Shown here piece by piece: positions 6,564 to 13,202 of a DNA stretch of 13,202 nucleotides. Both the position numbers and the translations under genes were made by a program. The notes beneath the pieces are model-generated. The model was not told the DNA's origin. It was given only the letters and a program-made list of their open reading frames with translations, and searched no databases. Source of the stretch: a bacterium (lineage in GTDB: Bacteria; Cyanobacteriota; Vampirovibrionia; Gastranaerophilales; Gastranaerophilaceae); assembly GCA_004558955.1 (NCBI GenBank), contig SFZC01000050.1, positions 1 to 13,202 of the forward strand, given 5' to 3'. Each line of letters begins with the position of its first letter. Within the stretch, counting starts at the first letter, position 1.

Positions 6564-8744
6564 ATGGTATCAAAAATAATAAATTTAAAAGATCAATGTA
6601 TTGGTTGTGGAACATGTGAAAAAGTGTGCCCAATAGGGGCAATTAGCATGATCGTCGATGGGCAAGGTTTTAGAACACCTTATATTGATGGGAATAAGTG
6701 TATTAATTGTAATCAGTGCGAGAAGGTATGTCCTCAGATTGAGTACTCTTCGACGAATTATGAAAATCCTAACTGCTATGGAGTGATTGCACCGGAAGAG
6801 ATTTTGGAGAAAAGCTCTTCTGGTGGAGCGTTTTCCGTGTTATGTGATTATGTTTTTGAAAGAGATGGATATGTATGTGGCGCTGCTTATGACAGTGATT
6901 TTAGAAGTGTATCGCATATAATGATATCAAATAAAGAAGAACTATATAAATTACGTGGCAGTAAATACGTGCGATCAGATCTAGGAAATATTTTTAATGA
7001 AATTAGAGAAAAGTTAGAGAATGATGAGTATGTTCTTTTTTCTGGAACACCTTGTCAAGTTGTTGCACTTTATAATGTTTTGGGGAAAGAATATGAGAAG
7101 TTGGTGACCGTAGATTTTATTTGTTCGGGAGTTCCGTCTGAATCAATATATAAAAAATATATTGATGAAATAGCACAACAAAAAGTGATTAAATCTGTAA
7201 ATATGAGACCTAAAATGTATGGGTGGGATATAGATGGCATACAAGTTAATTTTGATGATGATACAGAATATATCAAACATGGAATTAGGGATCCGTATTT
7301 TAAAGCATTTTTGAATAAGATAATGAATTATCAGGCCTGTTATGATTGTCAATTTGCTCTTTTCCCGAAAAAGGCTGATTTTACAATTGGTGATTTGTGG
7401 CATGCACAAGAATTGTATTTTCGAGATGATTTTGAAGATGGAATTAGTTGCCTTATAACAAATAGCGATAAAGCAGATATAATATTTAAAGGAATACAGA
7501 CAAATTTTAGTGAGGCAAAAAAGATTCCATTAGAATTTATAAAAACACATAATATGATAATAAAAAATAGACGCATACCATTAAGCAGAAAACGATTCTT
7601 TTCACTACTGAATGAGGGAATGTTGTTTTCAACAGCTGTGGATTATGCAATAAACTGGAAATTTGATGTAGCGATTACTGGGTGTTGGACGGTACACAAT
7701 TATGGAGGCTTGTTAACATATTATGCGCTATATAGACTGATAAAAAGTTTCGGGATGAATGTAATTATGGTTGAAAGAAGAGTAAACATTCCGGGGTATG
7801 ATATTCCTAAAATTAGTAATGTTAGAGAAGCATTATATCCATATTATGATGTGGCACGAATTCATAAATCACTTGACGATCAAAGGGAGTTAAATGTGCG
7901 TGTGAAAAATTTTGTGTCAGGATCAGATCAAATATGGAACTATAAATTGATGCGTGCAGATGATATTGATTCATATATGTTTGATTATGTTGCTGGATAT
8001 AGAAAAAAGATTGCATATGGTGCTTCATTTGGAAGTGATAGCTTTAATGGTACAGCAGAAGAAAAAAATAGATTTCAGCAATTGATCAGCAAATTTGATG
8101 TTGTATCTACGCGAGAAGATTCGGGAAAGGATATTTTAAAAGAATTTGGTATAAATGCTCAATGTGTTCTAGATCCAGTAATGTTAGTTGACAAGAATAT
8201 TTTTGACGAATTGGCCTCAAAGGCACTCGTAAAAATGAATGGTGGAAATTATATGTTTACATACTTTGTTCTACCTAATAAATCTAAAATAGGTTTTGAA
8301 AAAATCGCAGAAAAATTGGATGTGCCACAGCTCAATACAATTAATTGTGATAGGCAAATGCTTGAAAGACTCAATTTGCTTGCTGAATGGGAATATCCAT
8401 ATGAGGAAAATTTAAAACTCGAAGATTGGTTGTGTTATATAAAAAATAGTTTATATGTAATAACAGACTCGTTTCACTGTGTATGTCTGTCGCTAATATA
8501 TCATAAAAATTTTATTTTTATAAAAGGAGATGCAACTGAAAAAACTGGGTTACAAAGGGTAACATCATTATTAAATAAAGTGGGATTGCTGAATCATATT
8601 GTAGAAAATGCGAAAGAAGCATTATCCTTTGTAGAAAATAATGAATTCAATATTGATTTTGGGAAAGTGGAGGAACTGCTTGCTCCATATAGATGGCAAA
8701 GTAGAAATTGGTTAAGAAAAGCGTTAATAGATGAAGAAGAATAA
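6564..8744 (+). CDS. Ferredoxin / F420-hydrogenase beta-type / polysaccharide pyruvyl transferase fusion
   Basis: A protein of 726 residues from ATG 6564, preferred because AAGGGG at 6554-6559 lies just before it and the ferredoxin fold starts at once. ATG 6528 (738 residues) is an in-frame alternative overlapping the HAD gene. Three parts are visible. Residues 8-60 are a dicluster [4Fe-4S] ferredoxin (C12-x2-C-x2-C-x3-CP and C46-x2-C-x2-C-x3-CP). Residues about 70-350 are an FrhB/FdhB-type flavin and Fe-S domain (SSSGGAF 84-90, SGTPCQ 160-165, ICSGVPS 186-192, GDLW 276-279). From about 367 comes a polysaccharide pyruvyl transferase (CsaB/WcaK) domain with NYGGLLTYYAL (379-389), GSDQIWN (453-459) and TDSFHCV (634-640). 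The last domain normally adds pyruvate ketals to glycans. The redox half may reduce or oxidise a sugar or the pyruvyl donor; this is inference. Such fusions occur in anaerobe polysaccharide loci. Confidence 0.85.
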   Translation: MVSKIINLKDQCIGCGTCEKVCPIGAISMIVDGQGFRTPYIDGNKCINCNQCEKVCPQIEYSSTNYENPNCYGVIAPEEILEKSSSGGAFSVLCDYVFERDGYVCGAAYDSDFRSVSHIMISNKEELYKLRGSKYVRSDLGNIFNEIREKLENDEYVLFSGTPCQVVALYNVLGKEYEKLVTVDFICSGVPSESIYKKYIDEIAQQKVIKSVNMRPKMYGWDIDGIQVNFDDDTEYIKHGIRDPYFKAFLNKIMNYQACYDCQFALFPKKADFTIGDLWHAQELYFRDDFEDGISCLITNSDKADIIFKGIQTNFSEAKKIPLEFIKTHNMIIKNRRIPLSRKRFFSLLNEGMLFSTAVDYAINWKFDVAITGCWTVHNYGGLLTYYALYRLIKSFGMNVIMVERRVNIPGYDIPKISNVREALYPYYDVARIHKSLDDQRELNVRVKNFVSGSDQIWNYKLMRADDIDSYMFDYVAGYRKKIAYGASFGSDSFNGTAEEKNRFQQLISKFDVVSTREDSGKDILKEFGINAQCVLDPVMLVDKNIFDELASKALVKMNGGNYMFTYFVLPNKSKIGFEKIAEKLDVPQLNTINCDRQMLERLNLLAEWEYPYEENLKLEDWLCYIKNSLYVITDSFHCVCLSLIYHKNFIFIKGDATEKTGLQRVTSLLNKVGLLNHIVENAKEALSFVENNEFNIDFGKVEELLAPYRWQSRNWLRKALIDEEE

Positions 8745-8936
8745 TTTGTAGTGGGTATTAACGAACATGATGCTATTGAGAAAATTATTTTACAATCTAT
8801 AAATGTGCAAAATCAAGAACTTGCTTATTCATAAATATCAATGAAAAAGTTACAACTTTTGATTTTTTTTAATGCAACAAAAAAAAGAATGAAGATATTT
8901 CGAAGCAATTAAACCTAGCATTGAGAGGAGCAGATT
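8745..8936 (+). other. AT-rich intergenic gap with possible decayed coding remnants
   Basis: This is the largest gap in the + strand block (192 bp). It holds a weak hairpin with a T-run (8845-8870) and a GTG-initiated 27-codon frame at 8751-8834 whose peptide (GINEHDAIEKIILQ...) looks protein-like but matches nothing I recognise. AGAGGAG just before the 8937 start belongs to the next gene. I see no convincing -35/-10 pair. It may separate two transcription units. Confidence 0.4.
8845..8870 (+). terminator. Weak intrinsic terminator candidate
   Basis: AAAAGT (8845-8850) pairs with ACTTTT (8855-8860) around a TACA loop. A run of eight T follows at 8863-8870. The stem is short and has one G-C pair, so it would at best be a leaky terminator. 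Its position after the pyruvyl transferase fusion gene fits an operon boundary. Confidence 0.35.
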
Positions 8937-9587
8937 ATGAAATACTCACACAAACAAAATATGAAATTGATAATATTTGATTTTGATGGAACGATTGCTG
9001 ATACATCAGAAGGGATTTTAGATGCTCATCGATTTGTACTAAATACGATGGGGAGAGAAGTACCTTCTGAAGAAGAATTACGTGGAGTTATCGGTGCAAA
9101 TTTGCTAACAACTTATATCGAAAAATTTGGATTCTCTGATTTAGATGCTAGAGTTGCTGTAAGGGTATATAGAGAACGATATGCTGAAGTTGGAATCCAT
9201 AAAGCTATTCTATATCCAGGCTTTGTTGATGTGATTAAGAATCTGAAGAACAAAGGTTATAAAATAGGAGTTGCTACTTTAAAAGTGGAGGATTTTGCAA
9301 AGAGTATGCTGAATGAAATGGAAATTGTAGATTATTTTGATGCAATTTGCGGCATGGATTCGAATGATAGCTTTAATAAGGCTGGATTGATATTGAAATG
9401 TTGTGATTTATGTGGTTGTGAAAAAAGAGAAACCACACTTGTAGGAGATAGCAAAAATGATTTTATTGGCGCTCAGCAGGCTCAAGTTGATTTTATTGGT
9501 GTAACTTACGGTTTTGGCTTTAAGGCAGAAGAAAAGTATGAATTCCAGACAGTGGAAAACTGCAAAGATTTGATGCGGATATTTTGA
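8937..9587 (+). CDS. HAD-superfamily phosphatase, Gph/PGP-like
   Basis: A protein of 216 residues, the standard size for phosphoglycolate-phosphatase-like HAD enzymes with a helical cap. Motif I is FDFDGT (D15 nucleophile, D17 acid/base), the C1 cap occupies about 22-90, motif II is VATLK (T114), the motif III lysine is likely K148 in 'NKAG', and motif IV is GDSKND (170-175). AGAGGAG lies 6 nt before ATG 8937. The later ATG 8961 would begin directly at the core but has no ribosome binding site. It could dephosphorylate a small phosphate ester such as glycerol phosphate, a sugar phosphate or phosphoglycolate. Next to the phosphoesterase-radical SAM fusion and the TagD-like gene it may act in the same pathway, but a housekeeping role is also possible. 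Family secure, substrate unknown. Confidence 0.83.
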   Translation: MKYSHKQNMKLIIFDFDGTIADTSEGILDAHRFVLNTMGREVPSEEELRGVIGANLLTTYIEKFGFSDLDARVAVRVYRERYAEVGIHKAILYPGFVDVIKNLKNKGYKIGVATLKVEDFAKSMLNEMEIVDYFDAICGMDSNDSFNKAGLILKCCDLCGCEKRETTLVGDSKNDFIGAQQAQVDFIGVTYGFGFKAEEKYEFQTVENCKDLMRIF

Positions 9588-9619
9588 ACTTGAATTATCA
9601 GATATGAGATGTTTTGGTG

Positions 9620-9690
9620 TACCAGTAAACTATCGGACAAGTATTAAGGATAATTCTAAAAAAGGAAAATGAAAAACAAAGTTACTGGTA
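9620..9690. repeat. 9-bp inverted repeat in the leader of the phosphoesterase-radical SAM gene
   Basis: TACCAGTAA at 9620-9628 is perfectly complementary to TTACTGGTA at 9682-9690, with 53 bp between. The right arm ends 6 nt before the GGAGGG ribosome binding site (9697-9702) of the gene at 9712. It could form an mRNA stem or be a two-site operator. A GATAAT at 9649-9654 within the loop resembles a -10 box, but no good -35 precedes it. Chance occurrence is possible. Confidence 0.35.
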
Positions 9691-9711
9691 ATCATTGGAG
9701 GGAAATAAAGG

Positions 9712-12276
9712 ATGAAATGGATTGTTCTTTCAGATTTACACATGAAATATAATAATTTTGCAACAAAACAAGCACAAGATGAATTGATTAAGACATTAGC
9801 GAAAGAAAAGGGAAATATTTCTTTTGTTCTTATTACAGGAGATTGTTTCCTTAAAAATGAAGGTGATATAAATGAAATTAATCAGTATATTAGAAAAATA
9901 GCGCATGCTTGTGGTATTAAAATAAACAGAGTTATTTTATGTCCGGGAAATCATGATATTAATAGAAGATTGGAACCGCGGAATGCTGAGATTACACAGT
10001 ATCGTGAACATGGTGGGGAACTGCCCGATATGGATATGTGCTTGGAGGCGTATGGAAAGTTTAAAGAATTATATGTGATGCTTTCTGGAAATAGTTATAA
10101 ACCATTTATTGTAAAATGTATTGACAATTTTAGAATAATTACCGTTGATTCGTGTTTATTATCGATGGATGATAATGACTACGGACATTTGAATGTAAAT
10201 TTTGCTGATTTATGTAATATAAAACTTGAAAAAGATGACAAAATAAACATTGTAATGATGCATCATGGAGTTGAGTGGCTTCAGCCGGAAGCAGGCAGAC
10301 AATTTCAGTTTTGGTTAGTGAAAAATAATGTTAAGCTGGTATTCTGTGGCCATAATCATACTCCTGGAATGAGTGTGTTGACAGAAGCAATTTCAGATCA
10401 TGGAATAGCGCGAGATGGTATTCCGCAATTCACATGCGGATGTGCACTTTCTAATAGTTTTTCAACACCAGTTTTTCTTATGGGAGAGTATATTGAGAAT
10501 ACAGAAGAAGATTATAGAAAAACTGAAAAACAGGATATACAAATTACTTTGTATGAGTATCAGGGAAACTCAAGATGGGAGATTGCCAATAGTAAATTAC
10601 GAAGCTTTGAATCCGGTATTTATAGAGAAAGCAGGGTTGGAGGTTTAATAAAAAATACATATGATATTCCGATAGTCTATAAGTCTATATATGATTTACC
10701 TGAGGAGCACATAGTAAAAGAAATAGAAAATGGTAAAAAGATTTATTTTTATGGACTAAGGGGCAGACGATTTTTGCAAGGTAATTCAAAGATATCAGAT
10801 GCAATATATAAGAAGAAAAATCAAATAGAATTTAAAATATTAGTTTCAGATCCTTATAATGCGAATATTGAGAGAAGGTTAAAAAATGTTGAGAAGTTTT
10901 CAAAGCAAGATGCATTGGAAAGGCAATGGAAAACTATTTACGAGGATATAAAAAATCTGCGAGATAATTTCCCGAAATATTCATCATGGGGAATTCGGTT
11001 TCATAAACAACCATTATATTTTCGATTTATTATGACCGATGAGCATGTTTATTTTGGATTTTATACGGAACAACCAAGCTCGAAGTCTGCTATGTTCTGT
11101 TATTCGAATAGGTCATCAATGTATGGAAGTCTTAGCGCTTTTTTCAATACAGAATGGGAAAATGCGAATGATTCATTTTCACAAATCATTCCAGATAGAT
11201 GTAGCTTTGTTTTGGATCGTTTTGAAATGAAACCGTCATTGGTAATTAATTTGACATCCGAATGTAATATGGATTGTAAGTATTGTCCAGATGGCGGCGA
11301 AAATTTGAAGAAATGTAGCGAATTATGTGGAATTGAACAGATTAAATACTTATTATCGGCATATGCAAACTATTATAAAGCGAATAAGTGGACAGAGAAA
11401 AAGGTGGTTCGAATTACAGGAGGCGAGCCATTGCTTGTAGAAAATCGCCTGATAGAAACATTGAAGCATGCTAAAAAAGAAGAATATGAGAAGATCGTTT
11501 TGTGTACGAATGGCCTTTTGATGCAGAAGTGCTATGAAAACTATCCAGAGGTGTGGGAATCGGTTAAGAAAATTCTTTTGCTAAAAATCAGTTTGGATTC
11601 TTTGCAACCGAAGGTGTTTCATGAATTGACAGGATCAGATAGTTTGGATAGTGTGATGGAGAATATCAAATTTGCGAGAGATAAAGGATTTAAGATCGAA
11701 CTGAATTTTGTCGCAAAAAAACAAAATGTTCAAGAGATTGAAGCAGTATTTGACTATGTGCAGCGAATGAAACTTGTTGGGGTAAAAGTGCTTACGGTTA
11801 ATGATTTTGGTAAACGAATTAAACCGGATGATGTTGAGACAGAATTAAATGCTTTGATAGAGAAGTTACGTCAAAAGGGTTATGAAGAAACAGGATTGTA
11901 TGTCCATAATAATAAGGGTATTTATATGAAAAGATTTATTCATAACGGATGCACCCTGACGATTGTGGATCATATGAATCGAAAAGATTCGGTTACACCT
12001 AGAAGAACATACAGTGAGGCTTGTCAGAATTGTGAATTTTATCCGGATTCTTATGAAGTTCATGAAGGAAAAAACAAACCGTGTGCAACTGGAATTATGA
12101 GTTTGACAATGCGTGCGGATGGAATGTTAAGCTTTTGCAGAATGAGAGAGAACAAAACACTTTGTTTGAAAGACAAAAATATGAGGGAAGTGCAGGAAAT
12201 GTTACAGCAGGAACTTCAAGAATTTAAAAAGTGTTATCATTATGCGTTAAGCGAGGAGAAGAATGAAGAAATATAA
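9712..12276 (+). CDS. Calcineurin-like metallophosphoesterase / PLD-DUF5919-like / radical SAM fusion
   Basis: A protein of 854 residues; GGAGGG at 9697-9702 precedes ATG 9712. Residues 1-260 are a complete calcineurin-like phosphoesterase: SDLH (7-10), GD (43-44), GNHD (79-82), MHH (183-185) and GHNH (213-216), so all metal-site motifs are present. Residues about 320-490 contain 'FYGLRG', 'KILVSDPYNANIERR' (375-389) and 'YFRFIMTDEHVYFGFY' (436-451). This pattern recalls PLD-fold DUF5919-like stress/ligand domains, but I see no HKD motif. Residues 508-820 are a radical SAM enzyme: C518-x3-C522-x2-C525, ITGGEP (568-573), and a MoaA-like end with C771, C774, C791 and C809 that may hold a second Fe-S cluster ('LTMRADGMLSFC'). 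No signal peptide or membrane span, so it is cytosolic. The 3' end overlaps the TagD-like gene by 14 nt. G+C rises from about 29% in the middle region to about 37% in the radical SAM part. The reaction is unknown; I infer radical chemistry on a nucleotide or phosphorylated metabolite coupled to phosphoester hydrolysis. Confidence 0.85.
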   Translation: MKWIVLSDLHMKYNNFATKQAQDELIKTLAKEKGNISFVLITGDCFLKNEGDINEINQYIRKIAHACGIKINRVILCPGNHDINRRLEPRNAEITQYREHGGELPDMDMCLEAYGKFKELYVMLSGNSYKPFIVKCIDNFRIITVDSCLLSMDDNDYGHLNVNFADLCNIKLEKDDKINIVMMHHGVEWLQPEAGRQFQFWLVKNNVKLVFCGHNHTPGMSVLTEAISDHGIARDGIPQFTCGCALSNSFSTPVFLMGEYIENTEEDYRKTEKQDIQITLYEYQGNSRWEIANSKLRSFESGIYRESRVGGLIKNTYDIPIVYKSIYDLPEEHIVKEIENGKKIYFYGLRGRRFLQGNSKISDAIYKKKNQIEFKILVSDPYNANIERRLKNVEKFSKQDALERQWKTIYEDIKNLRDNFPKYSSWGIRFHKQPLYFRFIMTDEHVYFGFYTEQPSSKSAMFCYSNRSSMYGSLSAFFNTEWENANDSFSQIIPDRCSFVLDRFEMKPSLVINLTSECNMDCKYCPDGGENLKKCSELCGIEQIKYLLSAYANYYKANKWTEKKVVRITGGEPLLVENRLIETLKHAKKEEYEKIVLCTNGLLMQKCYENYPEVWESVKKILLLKISLDSLQPKVFHELTGSDSLDSVMENIKFARDKGFKIELNFVAKKQNVQEIEAVFDYVQRMKLVGVKVLTVNDFGKRIKPDDVETELNALIEKLRQKGYEETGLYVHNNKGIYMKRFIHNGCTLTIVDHMNRKDSVTPRRTYSEACQNCEFYPDSYEVHEGKNKPCATGIMSLTMRADGMLSFCRMRENKTLCLKDKNMREVQEMLQQELQEFKKCYHYALSEEKNEEI

Positions 12277-12697
12277 TGTAGGATTTATATCTGGTTTTTT
12301 TGATATACTTCATGAAGGACATATTCAAATTTTAGAACAAGCAAAGTCGTGTTGCAACCAGTTGATTGTTGCAGTTGGAACAGATGAGTTCATGCGAATA
12401 AGAAAAGGGCGCGAACCAGTTCTTAGTTATAATGAACGGGTTCAAATCGTAAGAGCAATTAAATATGTTGATATGGTTGTAGCAGAAGAAGATTTAGATA
12501 AAATTGCAGCTTATCAAAAGTATAAATTTGATGTTATGTTTGCGGGCGATGATCATGAACATGAAGATATATACGTGAGGGAGGCTAAAATTTTAAAAGA
12601 TCAGTATGGAGTTGATACTATTTATATTAAGAGAAGTGATGTATCATCTACAAAAATTCGAGAAAGGGTTTGTATGATTCAAAATAAAGCTTTTTGA
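12263..12697 (+). CDS. Glycerol-3-phosphate cytidylyltransferase-like (TagD family)
   Basis: A protein of 144 residues, close to the ~130 of TagD/TarD. The cytidylyltransferase signature is intact: GFFDILHEGHI (11-21) with the nucleotide-binding H-x-G-H, then a KGREPVLSYNERVQIV segment with Arg-Glu contacts, 'AGDDHE' (94-99), and 'SDVSSTKIRE' (125-134), corresponding to the 'ISTT' end motif. TagD makes CDP-glycerol from CTP and glycerol-3-phosphate for teichoic-acid-like polymers or glycerol-phosphate side groups. Close relatives use other alditol or ethanolamine phosphates, and the DDHE replacing the usual GDDW suggests substrate drift. ATG 12263 lies inside the end of the radical SAM fusion gene with GAGGAG just upstream (4-nt spacer), so the two are translationally coupled and probably share a pathway. 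Family call strong. Confidence 0.87.
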   Translation: MKKYNVGFISGFFDILHEGHIQILEQAKSCCNQLIVAVGTDEFMRIRKGREPVLSYNERVQIVRAIKYVDMVVAEEDLDKIAAYQKYKFDVMFAGDDHEHEDIYVREAKILKDQYGVDTIYIKRSDVSSTKIRERVCMIQNKAF

Positions 12698-12712
12698 GTC
12701 ATCACAATAAAT

Positions 12713-12742
12713 CAACCGCCCCATTATATATTGGGGCGGTTG
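12713..12742. terminator. GC-rich hairpin between convergent genes (terminator)
   Basis: CAACCGCCCCA (12713-12723) pairs perfectly with TGGGGCGGTTG (12732-12742) around an 8-nt AT loop: an 11-bp stem, 8 of them G-C pairs. It starts 15 nt after the TagD-like stop and lies 15 nt beyond the stop of the minus-strand frame. No strong T-run follows on the + strand. On the minus strand ATTTATTGT follows, so the tail is modest. Most likely it ends transcription from both sides. Confidence 0.7.
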
Positions 12743-12757
12743 AAGGATAAGGTCTAA

Positions 12758-13202
12758 TTAATTATGAGATGTAGGTTTTAATTCACCGTAGATGCGTTTG
12801 TATTCTGCTAATTCCGCATCTCGATCAGCAATTTTGCCCTGCTGTTGTTTTATGGTTCTCTTTAGTGCATCATTTTCGTGAATGACCTCGAATATTTCAT
12901 CAGTGCGTAATTTAAGAACAGGTTCTGTCATGTTGTACACCTCCTGACATAAATCTTTGTTTGAATAAGAAACTCTGAACATAGACTTCTGAAGAAGATC
13001 CAAGATAAGATTTTTCTCGAAGTCGGATAGAAATCCGTCAGCGATTTCCTGATCTAAGATAAGTATAGTTTCCGTGAAGAAGGAAGTCAATTCTTCTTTT
13101 GACTTCTGAAGCTTTTTTTCAAGTGAACGATGCTCATCCGGGGAACTTGCAGATTGTATCTTGGCATCGGATGGGATGCTACGCCGAAACCGAATTGGAA
13201 GA
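12758..13202 (-). CDS. Uncharacterised coiled-coil-ended protein, C-terminal part (5' end outside window)
   Basis: The minus-strand frame is open from the right edge to TAA at 12758-12760, about 147 residues. The only start-like codon before the conserved-looking part is TTG at 13090, with a weak leader, and coding-like sequence rich in Lys/Glu/Ser continues upstream of it to the edge, so I treat the gene as truncated by the window. Residues before the end (ENDALKRTIKQQQGKIADRD...) have a heptad-like pattern suggesting a short coiled coil. The middle is acidic and helical (DQEIADGFLSDFEKN). No catalytic motif or membrane span is seen, and I do not recognise the family. G+C returns to about 43-50% in parts of it, unlike the AT-rich cluster, and it is convergent with that cluster, so it probably belongs to the flanking chromosome or another module. 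Confidence 0.5.
   Translation of the reverse strand, partial: LPIRFRRSIPSDAKIQSASSPDEHRSLEKKLQKSKEELTSFFTETILILDQEIADGFLSDFEKNLILDLLQKSMFRVSYSNKDLCQEVYNMTEPVLKLRTDEIFEVIHENDALKRTIKQQQGKIADRDAELAEYKRIYGELKPTSHN

Noticed and set aside
11220..12276. Viperin-like (ddhCTP) radical SAM enzyme next to a CTP-using gene
   Set aside because: The Fe-S motif is C-NMD-C-KY-C followed by PDGG, and the C-terminal cysteines resemble MoaA; viperin-type residues around the cluster are not seen.
1..13202. CRISPR arrays, tRNA/rRNA genes, insertion sequences
   Set aside because: No regularly spaced repeats, tRNA-like cloverleaf, rRNA sequence, or transposase motifs with terminal repeats were seen on either strand.

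Overview
The window is a one-directional, AT-rich surface-polysaccharide gene block. All of its genes lie on the + strand from the left edge to 12697. A convergent, partial minus-strand gene follows at the right edge. Low G+C, strong AGGAGG-type ribosome binding sites, GTG and TTG starts, tightly overlapping genes, and ABC-2 polymer exporters next to a TagD-like enzyme suggest a Gram-positive anaerobe of the Clostridia, plausibly Lachnospiraceae. The ferredoxin/F420-type fusion and the radical SAM gene also suggest an anaerobe. The species assignment is inference.

Left part (1-1072): the C-terminal end of one ABC-2 type polysaccharide/teichoic acid export permease, then a complete second permease whose GTG start overlaps the first gene's stop. 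No ATPase gene is in the window. By hand count G+C is about 44% over 1-480 and about 27% over 481-840, so a compositional junction lies inside the second permease gene. This is the likely left border of an exchanged cluster.

Middle part (1104-4065): two GT-B/heptosyltransferase-like proteins (A1, A2) enclose two small unrecognised paralogs (B1, B2), giving an A-B-B-A layout. Then (4070-8744) comes what looks like a nucleotide-activated precursor and decoration module: a sugar-1-phosphate/phosphocholine-type nucleotidyltransferase fused to a choline-kinase-like (APH fold) domain, a KpsF/KdsD-like SIS isomerase without CBS domains, a small EcbF/BcbF-like HAD phosphatase, and a three-part fusion of dicluster ferredoxin, F420-hydrogenase beta-type domain and polysaccharide pyruvyl transferase.

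Right part (8937-12697): after a 192-bp gap with a weak terminator candidate come a Gph-like HAD phosphatase, an unusual 854-residue fusion (calcineurin-like phosphoesterase, PLD/DUF5919-like middle region, MoaA-like radical SAM) and a TagD-like glycerol-3-phosphate cytidylyltransferase that overlaps the fusion gene by 14 nt. A GC-rich hairpin at 12713-12742 separates this from the convergent minus-strand reading frame, where G+C rises again.

Reading of the whole: a variable locus that makes, activates (two different predicted cytidylyltransferase-type enzymes), transfers and exports a phosphate-rich, probably zwitterionic surface glycan. The most novel elements are the phosphoesterase-radical SAM fusion coupled to TagD, and the A-B-B-A set of unrecognised proteins.
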